A stretch of 64,000 nucleotides of DNA from Lepeophtheirus salmonis (Eukaryota; Arthropoda; Copepoda; Siphonostomatoida; Caligidae): contig NC_052131.2 of assembly GCF_016086655.4 (NCBI RefSeq), positions 36,333,705-36,397,704 of the forward strand, given 5' to 3'. Below, one piece after another: positions 34,165 to 45,145 of the stretch. The notes under the pieces were generated by a model, which saw only the letters and a program-made list of their open reading frames with translations, was not told where the DNA came from and made no database searches. Both the position numbers and the translations under genes were made by a program. How positions within the stretch are numbered: the first letter of the stretch is position 1; every line of letters starts with the position of its first letter.

Positions 34165-34594
34165 TTTATTTATTCAAAAACATGCATAGCTTGAATGTTT
34201 TAAAGATTAATTTTGATCATTTATAGGAAATTCTTTATTTTAACCCATAAATGTTTTGTTTTGTTTAGTTTGAAGATAAAAATTAGCAAGTGAGAAACGT
34301 TCATCAAATTTAGTTGAGTAGAGTCACTAGAAGGAATATAAAACGATTTGAAAAAAAAAAATCCTAATTACAGGATTATTGTAGATATAAAACAGATTGA
34401 ACATTTTATAATATATTGAATAGGCGTTTTGTCGGTAAGTTTTAAAATTCAATTGTCAAGTTATATTTCAAACTTTGAACTATCAAATAATATATATTTT
34501 TACACTTTCTTGAAGCTAGGACCTTTTAAAGAAAAAGTATTATTGTTCTTATTTAAACTAAGACAATTCGAGTTCTAAACATTATAAAGATATG
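34165..34594. other. AT-rich intergenic stretch
   Basis: 34285-34312 (tagcaagtgagaaacgttcat) resembles a piece of the non-coding flank of family F. Otherwise nothing. Confidence 0.35.
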
Positions 34595-34797
34595 ACCTAG
34601 GTTAATAGAAATACAAGGATAGACCATCATGTAACCAGGCTAGATAGTATCTTACCGACTGCTGGGCAAGAAAGACAGATTCTGAAAAAACAAGCAAACA
34701 CTCATACACTATGACGTCAATATTAAAAAGTCTGGTGGAAGTTAAACACCCGTTGTATATGTGTTATAGTTTAAACTTGTATTTCTATTAATCTGGG
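34595..34797. mobile_element. MITE G copy 2
   Basis: Left end acctaggttaatagaaatac, right end cttgtatttctattaatct; 203 bp with a single interior unit (gactgctgggcaagaaagac .. ctatgacgtcaatatt). Compared with G1 it lacks the 98-bp tandem duplication. Confidence 0.78.
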
Positions 34798-36244
34798 ATA
34801 GGACTAAAATGGTTTTGAGTTATTTCAACATTAGCTTTTGAAATATATACTATAATTTAGATTTGTATTCAATAACAAGCCTTAAACAAGCTTTAAATAT
34901 GAAAAAATGCCACAAACTTGATGAAACTTTTCAAAAGAATCTTAGGCGGATAGGGAAGATCTTGGTATATATTTTTGTAATTGAATAGTCTAATTACAAT
35001 CATTTTCATCTATGCTATAATTATTTTAATTAACAAACAACAATTCTAGGGATATTTCATAAAGCAATCCTTTTATAAGTCAGAATAGGATTTTTCTTTG
35101 AGAGGAGGGTAAAGTGATTTAATAGCAATGTAAGTTAAACTTTGTTTCAGGATAAATTTTGAATGACTTATTATTTTAACACATGATTTGACAACATACT
35201 TAAAAAATTTTAAACTTTTACTAATAAAACTTTAGTATTTTTGACCAAATACTTTGAAAAAGATTATTTGGGACATTATTTTTCATTGCAATTTTTTCAT
35301 TTTTTTAAATTTGACCAAAAACAAACTAAAATATTTTTCTAATGTTAAATACTAAAAAGTTTGACAAGATAACTTTACTGAAGATTAGTTTTGAAGTAAG
35401 ACGACCAAAAATTCTTCTAGTTGGACTTAAGGGGGAAAAAAACACTCTTTTTTCTGTATACAAAAATATAACACAACATAGTCATAACATAACTTTACTT
35501 TTAAAGAAAGAAATTTCAAGTTTGACAGGAAATTTTGTTTTTTTACAAAAAAAATATTTAGAACTTGAACTATGTATTTTAATATTTGTGTTATTATGCC
35601 AATCATGTTCGGTCCTTGATGACGTCACTCAACTTTATTTAATCTTTTTTAATCAGTTTTAGTACTTTAAGTGGGAAGGCTTTATCCAAAGGATTGATAA
35701 GACTGGTCCTAAGACTCGACTGGGCCGAATAATTCAGGATTTACTCAGCACCAAACGCACATAAATAAAGAAAATTCCAACCCTAGGGGATAAGAGGTTA
35801 ATTAGCCATCAGTTGATTTTCGGCTTTCCTTCTTATTCTTTCAAGAGGTATGATTGATAGACATGCTATTTCATTAAAGAGCGGCAATCCTCAATTTTTA
35901 TTTTCTGTCAGGACACCTTCCAAATGTGTATAAAGTTTTTGTATAAAGAAGGAATTTTTTTTTCCTTTGAAGTTGTCATTATTATTTAATTCTGGGGTAG
36001 TAGATATCCTTTCATATATGTATATATAAAATTTTATTCAAAACTTGATTGAACGTTCATGTGTGCTCATAAAAGACGGAACGTAACGCTGAGGATTTGT
36101 TGCAGATTTATAATTGTAAGTCCTTGTTCAACTGAGAGTAGAATTGGGGATCGACATTGGTGTAATTCTAGACAAAGCCCTTGTTTATATCCTTTTCTCC
36201 TTCCTCTCTTGCCACAGCTGATTATAGCTGATCTAATGAAACGT
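34798..36244. other. AT-rich intergenic stretch
   Basis: 1.4 kb. A 106-codon frame at 35342-35662 is Lys/Leu/Phe-rich without a recognised domain. No repeat matches seen. Confidence 0.4.
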
Positions 36245-36370
36245 CATGAGGATTATTCTTTCTCTCCTTCAAAACATTCTTCAAATTGATAGGGTTACCA
36301 TGTTGATTTTTGGTTTCTTTTTTTAGCATGCCCATTTACAATGGAGTTTCATCATTGGTAAGGAACAAAG
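36245..36370 (+). repeat. Repeat T copy 1
   Basis: cattcttcaaattgataggg, then accatgttgatttttggttt and catgcccatttacaatgg; aligns with the reverse complement of 57430-57527. Confidence 0.55.
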
Positions 36371-36489
36371 CATAATACAAGCTGTTGAAAATCCCAAAGG
36401 TAATCGAAGTTGCTTGGGACTGGGTCTCTGATATCATTAGATATCATACATCAAACGCATCAAAACATTTACAGACTTTGCAAAAGATA

Positions 36490-36660
36490 CTCAAAAACTT
36501 TTAAGAAAGAGCAAAAAAACTAAACAAAAAAAAAACGAGCTAGTCGTTGGTTTATGACGTATCAAGGGAAAAGAGGGAATCAATAGCTGACAACAAGATA
36601 GATTGGGTATTTTTGTGTTAGCAAGGTAACGCCGTGTTAAGTTCTATTACAAACAAAATT
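36490..36660 (+). repeat. Repeat P copy 3
   Basis: aagggaaaagagggaatcaa, tagctgacaacaagatagat, then gtaacgccgtgttaagttct. The GTAACGCCGTG part is shared with the copy at 43265. Confidence 0.5.
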
Positions 36661-36712
36661 GAAAGCCTGTGTTTCTGTATCAAAGTTTGACAGAAATATA
36701 TATTACTAATAT

Positions 36713-37124
36713 GAGGGGCGTCCGCATGGGTGGGTTGTAGCCCCTCCCTCCCAAAAAACAAGAACTAACGAATTTTTGCTTTTTACTAGAAAATTTAATA
36801 TTTTATTTCTTTTTAATTTAATTTAATTATTGAAATTTTTTTCCAAAAAATTTATATTTCAATAAATTTTCCAAAATACTTACTTTTTTGTAAATAGCTG
36901 TGAATTTATTGAAATTTTTTTCTGAAAATTTAATATTTGAAATTTTTTTTCAGAAAAAGTTATTTTTTTTGTAAAAGGCTGTGGATTTTTGAAATTTTTT
37001 TCTAAAATTTTAATATTTGAAATTTTTTTGAGAAAATTTCATGTTTGAAGTTTTATTTTTTTTTTCAAAAATATTCCCAAAAACCCAGCCCCCCTCAAAA
37101 GATATTCCTGTGGACGCTGAGAAT
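36713..37124 (-). repeat. Repeat I copy 2 (inverted)
   Basis: Starts ggggcgtccgcatgggtggg and ends ccctcaaaagatattcctgt plus ggacgc, i.e. GCGTCC..GGACGC borders, in the opposite orientation to copy 1. The body is degenerate AAATTTTTTT / GAAATTTTT units of roughly 40 bp. Confidence 0.6.
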
Positions 37125-37439
37125 ACGGACGCCTAATGCCAAAGGTCAAATGTTAATGAATCAATCAACATATATCTTTACTTGGATTCATTAAAGAATA
37201 GGTCCCTAAGATATTCAAAAGAGCGTGATTCCTAAGTTTTTGAGACGCAGCGTAAACCCTTTAAAAGAACTTTTTCAAACTTCCAGATACATATTTAACA
37301 TTAATTGAACCACCCAACAATAGAAGACAGATCCTTATAAATATCCTTATTCATAAAAACATAGAGTTCACGACCCCTTGTTAAATGTTTCAAGGAAATA
37401 TTGTATGTTTTTAACAAACATACTAGTAAGTAATGATCA

Positions 37440-37510
37440 GACGATTCCAAAAAAAAAAAATTCAATGATGATTCCGACGCGACTCCAATAAATCTGATTC
37501 CGGATCTTTA
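37440..37510. repeat. Fragment of repeat J
   Basis: gattccgacgcgactccaat and ctgattccgg resemble the GACTCCGACT-rich head of repeat J, in inverse sense. Only about 70 bp. Confidence 0.35.
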
Positions 37511-37552
37511 ATATTTTAAATAATAGTTAAAAAATACCATTTTGCTATAAGG

Positions 37553-38155
37553 GGAATCAACAGGATCATATATTGGGGGAGGCTTGGTTTTTGGAATTTT
37601 GTGGAACAAAATTTGAAAAATTAAATTTTTTGGAAAAAAAATTTGGAATATTGAATTTTCTTAAAATTTTTTTTTTAAATATGAAACTTTAAAAAAAAGT
37701 TTCAATGGTACCATTCGAGTTTTAAAATTTCTTTAAAAATCCACAAAAAAGCAAAAACAAATTTTTTTGGAAAAAAAATTTCAAAAATACACAGTTGTTC
37801 ACAAAACATAAAGGTTTTTATTGAGAAAAATTCAATTCAAAAATTCCCACATGTTCTTAAAAAAAATATTTTTTTCTTAAATAGTTTCAAAAATGAAATT
37901 TGAAATATAAAATGTTTTGAAATAAAATTCAAATATTAAATTTTTAGTATAAACAAAATCAAAAATATATTGTTATTCATATAAAGTTTAATTTTTGTAA
38001 AAAAAATCTCAAAAATCCCTTGCTGTTTTCAAAAAAATAAATTTTTTGTACGAAAAATTCAAATATTAAATTTTTGGGAGATAAATTTCAAAAATACATA
38101 GTTATTCACAGAAACTTAATTTTTTTTTGTCATAAAATTTAAAAATTACCTTATA
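37553..38155 (+). repeat. Repeat I copy 3
   Basis: Border aatcaacaggatcatatatt, then gggggaggcttggtttttgg and about 570 bp of AT units (aaatttttggaaaaaaaat type). The far border is eroded. It lies 430 bp from copy 2 in the opposite orientation. Confidence 0.55.
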
Positions 38156-39044
38156 AAAGTATTAAATAGTTAAATGCCTGATTCCATAACAAACCAACAC
38201 CGGGTTCTTCGATCCTGATTAATCTTCCTATCACTACTCGTAAGTATGAATATTAAAATACAAGACATTATTTACAACAACTTGATTCCTTCCAGAGCAG
38301 CTTTTTTACTTACTTCCAAGATGCCATATGTGGTTTTCTCTCTCTCGTTCGTTCCCACTCTCCTATTCAAGAAGACATATATTCGACAAATAGTTAAGGT
38401 ATTACTTATAATTATGTAAATTTGTTTTGCAAAATAACAATAAGGAAAAAACAAAAACTACTTAATTCAAGTATTTGTTTTTCACGATTATTCAGTTCCT
38501 TGTTTGCTCAGTCATGCATTTTACTAGTTACTTAATTTAAGTGCTGTAAAAATACTTACGTTTCTCTCATGTTTAGATGCACTATTCTTGAACTTTGAAT
38601 GGGTTAGAATTACTTCCATATTCTTTCACTTATTGGAATTAGTATTGACAATTTTTTTAAACATAAATGAAGAAATGTGGAGTGCTCATAAAACAAACAA
38701 TGTCGAATTAAACACATTCGACCCCTTGGCAACTTTGAACCTTGTATATTTAGAATGCACCAAAGGACTAATGCATCGTAGATTATCCTTTGGTTTTTGT
38801 CATGGTCAAGCTGTCGAAAATATAGAATGATACTTTGTAGTTTTTTAGTGGTACCTTACTACTGACGAATTTAAAATTGGAGCAAGTATTTAAGGCTTCC
38901 TACGTCATACAAAAAAATGGCTCTCTGATGATCTACCCTCTCAAATTTCTGACCCACTCACCAACCCAAACACAATTGTCCAAAAATAAACAGATGATTA
39001 CAACACAATACGAACCTGGGATCTCTAGCTAACGTACAATTATA
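38156..39044. other. AT-rich intergenic stretch
   Basis: Open frames 38272-38454 (minus) and 38588-38830 (plus, non-ATG start) show no motif. No recognised repeat. Confidence 0.4.
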
Positions 39045-39386
39045 GAAAATGACACTTGAACGTGATCTTCAGGTCTACGCTCTCAACAAGTCCAAAACGT
39101 TAGAGCAGAAGAACGGCTCATTCTAAAAGTCCAAACTGAATCCGGAGGAGTTACAGAATACAGTTCAATCCCCTCAAATCGATGAGGTCCCATACAAGAG
39201 ATCTCGGGGTTTCACACCAGACTGACCTTTTGGGTGCTTTTTTTGGGAAAAGGCCTGCAGTGTATGTCATCCTAACAAGGAGGTCATCAAAGCCACTGTC
39301 AGCCAGCATTGGGACGCCATGACGGAAGACTACATCCACAGTTGGTAAAATGCCTTCCGCTTCCGACACATCAATAAGTAAAAGGA
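39045..39386 (+). mobile_element. Family A copy 4 (fragment)
   Basis: Plus-strand transposase pieces: VYALNKSKTLEQKNGSF-like N-terminus (39075-39130), KLNPEELQNTVQSP, DLGVSHQTDL-like, then a jump to CSVCHPNKEVIKATVSQHWD (39255-39320) and AFRFRHINK. Both termini are missing. The catalytic core is absent. Confidence 0.72.
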
Positions 39387-41028
39387 TCTGAAAAAAAAAC
39401 AACAGTTGACGTTCAGCCAACTATGGAAGTATAATTCTTCATGAATTGTTGGGATTTGATATCTCACAACTCATCAAGAGCTCATTCCAACTCAAAAAAT
39501 CATCTTTAAAAACAAAGATAAGAAGAAAAGTTAGTAAATCCATAATAAACTGCAATGTACATCTGTATGTTGGTCTAAAAATACAACTTTAATAATACGA
39601 GTAGAAATGTGAACAGCTGACAAAGAAGAACAACAGTGTATGAATTTTTAAAAGTTGTATTTACGTAATAGTGAACTGTCAAACTTTGAAAGATAAAAAT
39701 CTCTCAAAGTTGTATGAACTTCATCCTTGAATATACATACATCCTAAATAAGAATTGACAAACGAAACACGAGTAGGTATATTATTTTCTGATGCCTCCG
39801 ACACTAGGGGGTATATCCCAACACTCATTAAATAATTTGTCTGGATAGACAATCCAAGTCGTGATTCAAATATATATTTAAATGTACATAATCTAATTTA
39901 TAAAAAGAAACCCCTTTTCCTTAAAAAAATAAAAATATTCATGATCTAACTGTAATGACCTCGAAAACAAAAAAAAAAATACAATATAGACTTTATTTTA
40001 CCATCTTCCTATTCATAGGAGAAAAAGATGAATTCTCATTATGGGTTTAGGAGAATAAATTTAAGGCTTATAAATTACAAATGATGTCTGTTCAAGAAGT
40101 TTATGAATGAAGGGTTAGACAACCACGAACGGACATTTTTCTTAAAAAATGTAAATTGTAAATAATAGTAGCAGGTAAGTTCATGTTCCATAATTGTATG
40201 TGATTTATAGGGCCTTTGCATGTCTCAAAGGGACTCGCAAGCTCTTTTTGTTTACATACCTAAGTTACCTTAATTTAAAATGTGATGTACAGCCATAGAG
40301 AGTGTTTATGGGTAATTTTTCTTTCGGGAAGAGATAAAAACAAGAGAAAAAGACCTTGGTGTGAAATTAAATAGGGAAAAAGTTTGGGGATTCATCGTTT
40401 ATCTATTCTTTTACGTGATCCTTTAACTAAAAAAAAAAAAGAAAAGATGGATCAGGCCAACTGCATTCATATTTTGTATCTAATATCGTATGAATATTGT
40501 ACATAAACATTGTTTGAGTGCCAATAACACTCTTTGATTATAAGAAAAAAGAAAATCTTCTTCCTGATTACCGCATACAAGGATCATTGTTGCATCTTAC
40601 TCCTCACCTGATAGAAACATAAATCAAGGGCATCACAGTCGTATATTCATTTCTGCAATTAACTGCAATAACAGAGAAATGCATTGCAACTGACTCCCAT
40701 CTCATTAAGAGTAAAATACTACTCATAAATAACTCTTTAACCTTTATAAAAAGGTCTTGTGCAGGAACACAATCCTGGAATGTTAATGGTTTGTTGTTTG
40801 TTTTTAATGGGTCAGAATTGTAACAAATTGTAATATATTTATCCTACCTTTTTTTTGTTATTTCTTTCATGTTTATATGGTACTTAATAATTATTTATTA
40901 GGCCTTAAACTATTTTTCCTCGGGACATTTGCCTTAAACCATTTTGCCTTAATTTATTTTGTAACAAGGATGTTTGGCCCTAAAATATAAATTTATAATG
41001 ATAGAATGATGTCCCATATTTCAATACA
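39387..41028. other. AT-rich stretch with repeat P copy 4
   Basis: Repeat P copy 4 lies at about 39590-39690 (gtgaacagctgacaaagaag..). The stretch 40900-40985 carries several ccttaaac-atttt-gcctt repeats. No gene. Confidence 0.42.
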
Positions 41029-41890
41029 TACAGAGTGAGGACTCAAAAATTAGAAATTGAAAAGGGATTTTCATTTCTACATATTTTTATGGGAAACTTT
41101 TGACTTTTGAAGTTGGAAATTTAACAATTTTTTACACTTTTTATACAATATGTCCCCCTCAATTCTGAATGAAGGCTTCAATACAGGACAAATAGAAACA
41201 CAACTGTCTTTGATGAAGTCCGAGGAAAAGTTGTTCTACTCCTCCTTAATCACGGTATTCAGGGCATCGACATTCGGGTGATAAATCTTGTTCGTCTTGC
41301 CCCCCTAGAGACATCAAACAGTGAAATCCAGGGGGCTCATGTTGAGTGAGGACGAACGCCAGAAGTCTGCCGGCTATAAGGGATCCATGTTCCCCGTCAG
41401 AAATGCTGCACCTTCTAGAGAGGGGGTGTTGGGGCACCCTCTTGTAAAATCCCACTGTTGCCCCTGGGGAACGTGCTTTTCAACCATGGCAAGACTAGGT
41501 ACCTGGGAACCTTGTAGTATTGAATTTCTCGTAGACCTTAAAGAAGTAGGGAGACCGAGGACCATGACCTGAGCTGGCTGTTTGGTCCTCAAGGTTCCCT
41601 CGACCTGAATTTTTGATTTAGCCAATAAGCGATCATTCTTTTGCTCAGAACAGTGTCCACTGTGAAGATCTTCTAGTCGGATATCGAATTGTGAGTGGAG
41701 AAGATCGCATACCCTCTGCTGTTTTCCTTGGTACTCAGATATTTTTGACCCCCCAAAAAGAAAACAAACATCAAATTGTAAATTTTTTTTCAGTTCTTTC
41801 GAATGGCGGTAAGTGCAAAATTGTTAGACTTTTTAAACTGAGGCTAGACGGTCTCGAAGATAATTCTAATTTGTTAACCCTCACCCTGTA
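41029..41890 (-). mobile_element. Family D copy 3 (both ends)
   Basis: Ends tacagagtgaggactcaaaa (left) and taaccctcaccctgta (right), 862 bp. The minus-strand reading aligns with D2 and D1. It keeps a remnant of the first catalytic block near 41680 (opposite ctagtcggatatcg), a TKHPAQVMVLGLP-like block at 41590-41550 (QPAQVMVLGLPTSL), a degraded second block, and the C-terminal WPAEFW..TPLDF region near 41370-41310. Multiple frameshifts. Confidence 0.8.
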
Positions 41891-42924
41891 CATATTATCG
41901 AAATGTCACTATGTAATGAGTTTGAACTTTAGACAAAATACTTAATATAATTAGAAGGGAGAAAAGACAACGACTTGAATCTAATTAGTACGCAAAATGT
42001 CCTGATACAAAATGATTTAAGGCAAAAGTACCAGGCACCCTGCTTTTCCACGCCGTTAAATTTATTGTATCCTGCAACTTTTCCTCCACAAAACTATAGT
42101 TGTTGAAAAAAGGACTATGAATAGATTAATCTTCCCAACATTGGAATTTTATTTATTTGTAATTGTTGGAAATTATTGCAAGTATAACAAAAGGTTTTTC
42201 GAATTGAACCAATCAACGCCCAGAATTAAAATTATGGCTAAGTAAAGCTGTAAAACAAATTGACGAAATGTGCCGGTAGTTTGAGTAGATTCTTTGTCAA
42301 TTATTAGTATCCTACATTACAAACTTTTTATGATATCACCCATGTTGTCCCTGTATCATTTTCTCTCATGACAACTGAATTTATGAAGGTTGTATAGTTA
42401 GATATGGAGTAATAATGAAGCCTTCTCGAAGCCTTTAGCAGACAAAACCTCATGGCCTATAGGGTATTTCTTATTTTGTTGAAATCTCCGTTACGCTGGA
42501 TGTAAATCCATTCCTTTTAATTAGAAAATACATTTGACAAAGGTTTATCAAAATTAAACAACGTTTTGAAGTAGATACACGGCCTTAAAGTTTTGAAACT
42601 TGCTAATTTTGTCTAAAAAGTTGATTGTTTGTTGACTAACGTGACAACGGTTCACGACAATACTATATTTTTTGTTAGATAATTTTTTCAAGGTTATTTA
42701 ATTTACTCACTCTATGAAACTTTAAAGTTGTTCTGAGAAGAAAAAAAACCAACTATATAAAGTGAAATACAATCGAAAAATGGAAAATTGGGACACCTAT
42801 GGCGGACCGAGAAATGACACTAATTTAACATTCCAAATTAAGGACCGACACTATCCACAATGTGTCTTGCTTTGTATGAGGAAAATGGGGGTAACAGGGG
42901 GGGCAAAACAATTTATATGTAATA
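41891..42924. other. AT-rich intergenic stretch
   Basis: Nothing recognised. Confidence 0.4.
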
Positions 42925-43235
42925 GTTTTCTCTTCAACTATTTTGCATTTTAATTTATATTATTGATATTTTTTCTCAATACAACATTAATTTTTTTAGA
43001 GTAAATCAAGTCATCTTGAAAAAGTTATTATTATTTTCACGATAATGGAAGAAGAAGTCACTTTGGTTTTTAAAAAAAGGCAATTTTCTAAGCATTGAGG
43101 TCAATGAGCTACCTCTAAACACTATTTTATTTCCCTCAAACTTTGCTAGATGTATTTTTTATCAAAAGGAACGGATTTGGACTTCGTGACCCAGTCATTT
43201 CAGCAAAATAAAGAACACCCTAATGGGCAACTATT
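42925..43235 (+). repeat. Repeat Q copy 2
   Basis: Aligns with 12725-13035: gtcatcttgaaaaagttatt, aaaaaaaggcaattttcta, gctacctctaaacacta and ttttatcaaaaggaacgg are the matched blocks. Confidence 0.55.
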
Positions 43236-43264
43236 TTTGGACAAATCTTCGTTTTTCCACATGT

Positions 43265-43390
43265 TTTATATCTTATGGGGGTAATAAGAGAAAGAAAATC
43301 GACTGCTGACAACAAAACACAGAGTTTTGTATTTATTATTTTTCAAAAGAAACGCCGTGTGTTGTTTTGTATTATGTTATTGTGATGCTG
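43265..43390 (+). repeat. Repeat P copy 5
   Basis: gagaaagaaaatcgactgct, gacaacaaaacacagag, then gaaacgccgtgtg. Confidence 0.5.
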
Positions 43391-44639
43391 AATGTCTGTC
43401 TTTTGTATATATATATATATGTACATTAAACAAGAGATGAGATTCTAAGACACCATCACCACAATATATAATAATTTAAAACATTCATTTCCTTGTTCTT
43501 ATTTCATTCAAAGAAAGAGCAAATTTGTCTCAAAGACGATCAAACAAGGTAAATCTCACACCTTCCCTCTATTCATTTTCGTAATTAGTAAGATACTTTC
43601 TTTAAACATATTCTAGAAGTACGTATATAATTACAAAGAAGAATAGGAGACCCCTCCAAGAAAAGAATGGTCCATACTCTATTGTTATGCCTTTAAAAAA
43701 CATAATTTTTACTACTCAATACTAACCCAACAATTTACAAATAACATATGTTTACTTATTATGTATTTAACGTGGATGGAATACCCTATAAGTATAAGTT
43801 GAGATGGAGATTTATTATAGATATATTTACAAACAATTAATAAAATAGAAACCGTTTCCCACTAGGAGAAAAACTTAGTATTATTTGTTCAAATATTATC
43901 TCTGATTAATGCCTCTTCCTCAGTGTTAGTTTAACTGATAATCTTATCTCATAATATTGTCGACTAAAACTCATATCATTAATAAAATAATGACAAAACA
44001 TCTTCCCCAACCAAAAAAGTACAGAAATATTGATTCATCGAAACCTTTTTTTTACACCATTCAAAAAATTTCCTTCAAAAAGAAGGCCAGTTTATTCCAC
44101 AAGGCCACCATTTGCCATGTAACTACAGCTAAGGTACAAAATTGATTTTTTTTCTGTTCCATTTAATTTTATGGTAAAAAACGGGATAAGAAGAAAGTTC
44201 TTATCAATTTCTTGTTCAAGAACCCCTAACACCTATGGGTGAAAAAAAATATATTTGCTCTAATAAATAAATTTAAAGATTTAACAAAATAAAACCCTTG
44301 GTTTGGCCTGTATTTAAGTCGTTTTTCTACATAATGTATTACTTTAAATACTTCATATATGTACAATTGAAATTTTATATATAAAAAAATGAGAAAATTA
44401 CAAAAATATTTTTGAACAAAGTACAAAATTCGAAATAAAATTCCAATTTAACCTGCTTGAAGTAAAATAATTATTTGAATTTAAAATAAATTTTACAGAA
44501 CCCCTTAACAAAATTCCCCACGAAGCTGTTCCAATATAGATTGGTAATTAAAACCCTTTTCACAAATTAAAAACTCACCTTGGAAGAAGAAAATAAATTT
44601 TCTTTCTGTAGGAACAAAATTGAAAGTTTCCTTGCTTCC
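43391..44639. other. AT-rich intergenic stretch
   Basis: TA microsatellite near 43408-43420. No gene. Confidence 0.4.
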
Positions 44640-45145
44640 AGGACTGCGGAGTCAGATTCGAAAGTCGGAGTAGGTGCCTTTTTTGATGGAGTCACAGTTA
44701 GAAGTAGAAAAATCTGTACTGACTCCAAATACCAAACTTATTATAATTTATATGAATAAAACTTATTTATAATCCAAGACATACAGTGAGTGTTTGTAAA
44801 GTTTTTTTCAAATGGCTATAAATTATAGGTATTAAGTACTTTTAATGTATTAGACTTGAAAGTTTACTTATTTATAAGTTTACTTCAGAAACGTGTGCTC
44901 TAAAGTCTATACAATCACAATTCCCCAACATTTCTAAAGTCTAAATTATTATTTTGTGTAAAGTATAGCCCCAATACTGTTCTAGTTCATTGCTTATGTC
45001 TTAGTACCATAAATAGTCCATGTTATCAGTGTAAAGGGTAACGCTGCAATAAAAGATTGTTTTTATTTTTGTTCTTTGGTGCATTAATTATGTCTAGAAA
45101 CTTATGAATACATTATTAAAAGATAGCTTTTGATCTATTTGATCT
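44640..45145 (+). repeat. Repeat J copy 2
   Basis: Same order as copy 1: gaaagtcggagtaggtgcc, ctgtactgactccaaatacc, ttataatttatatgaataaa, tctatacaatcacaattccc, ending near cttatgaatacattattaaa. Same orientation. Confidence 0.7.

Noticed and set aside
35342..35662. 106-codon plus-strand frame
   Set aside because: Composition follows local A/T richness; no motif or neighbour supports it.
38990..39030. tRNA B-box-like sequence (tacgaacctgggatctc)
   Set aside because: No matching A box or cloverleaf could be formed around it.
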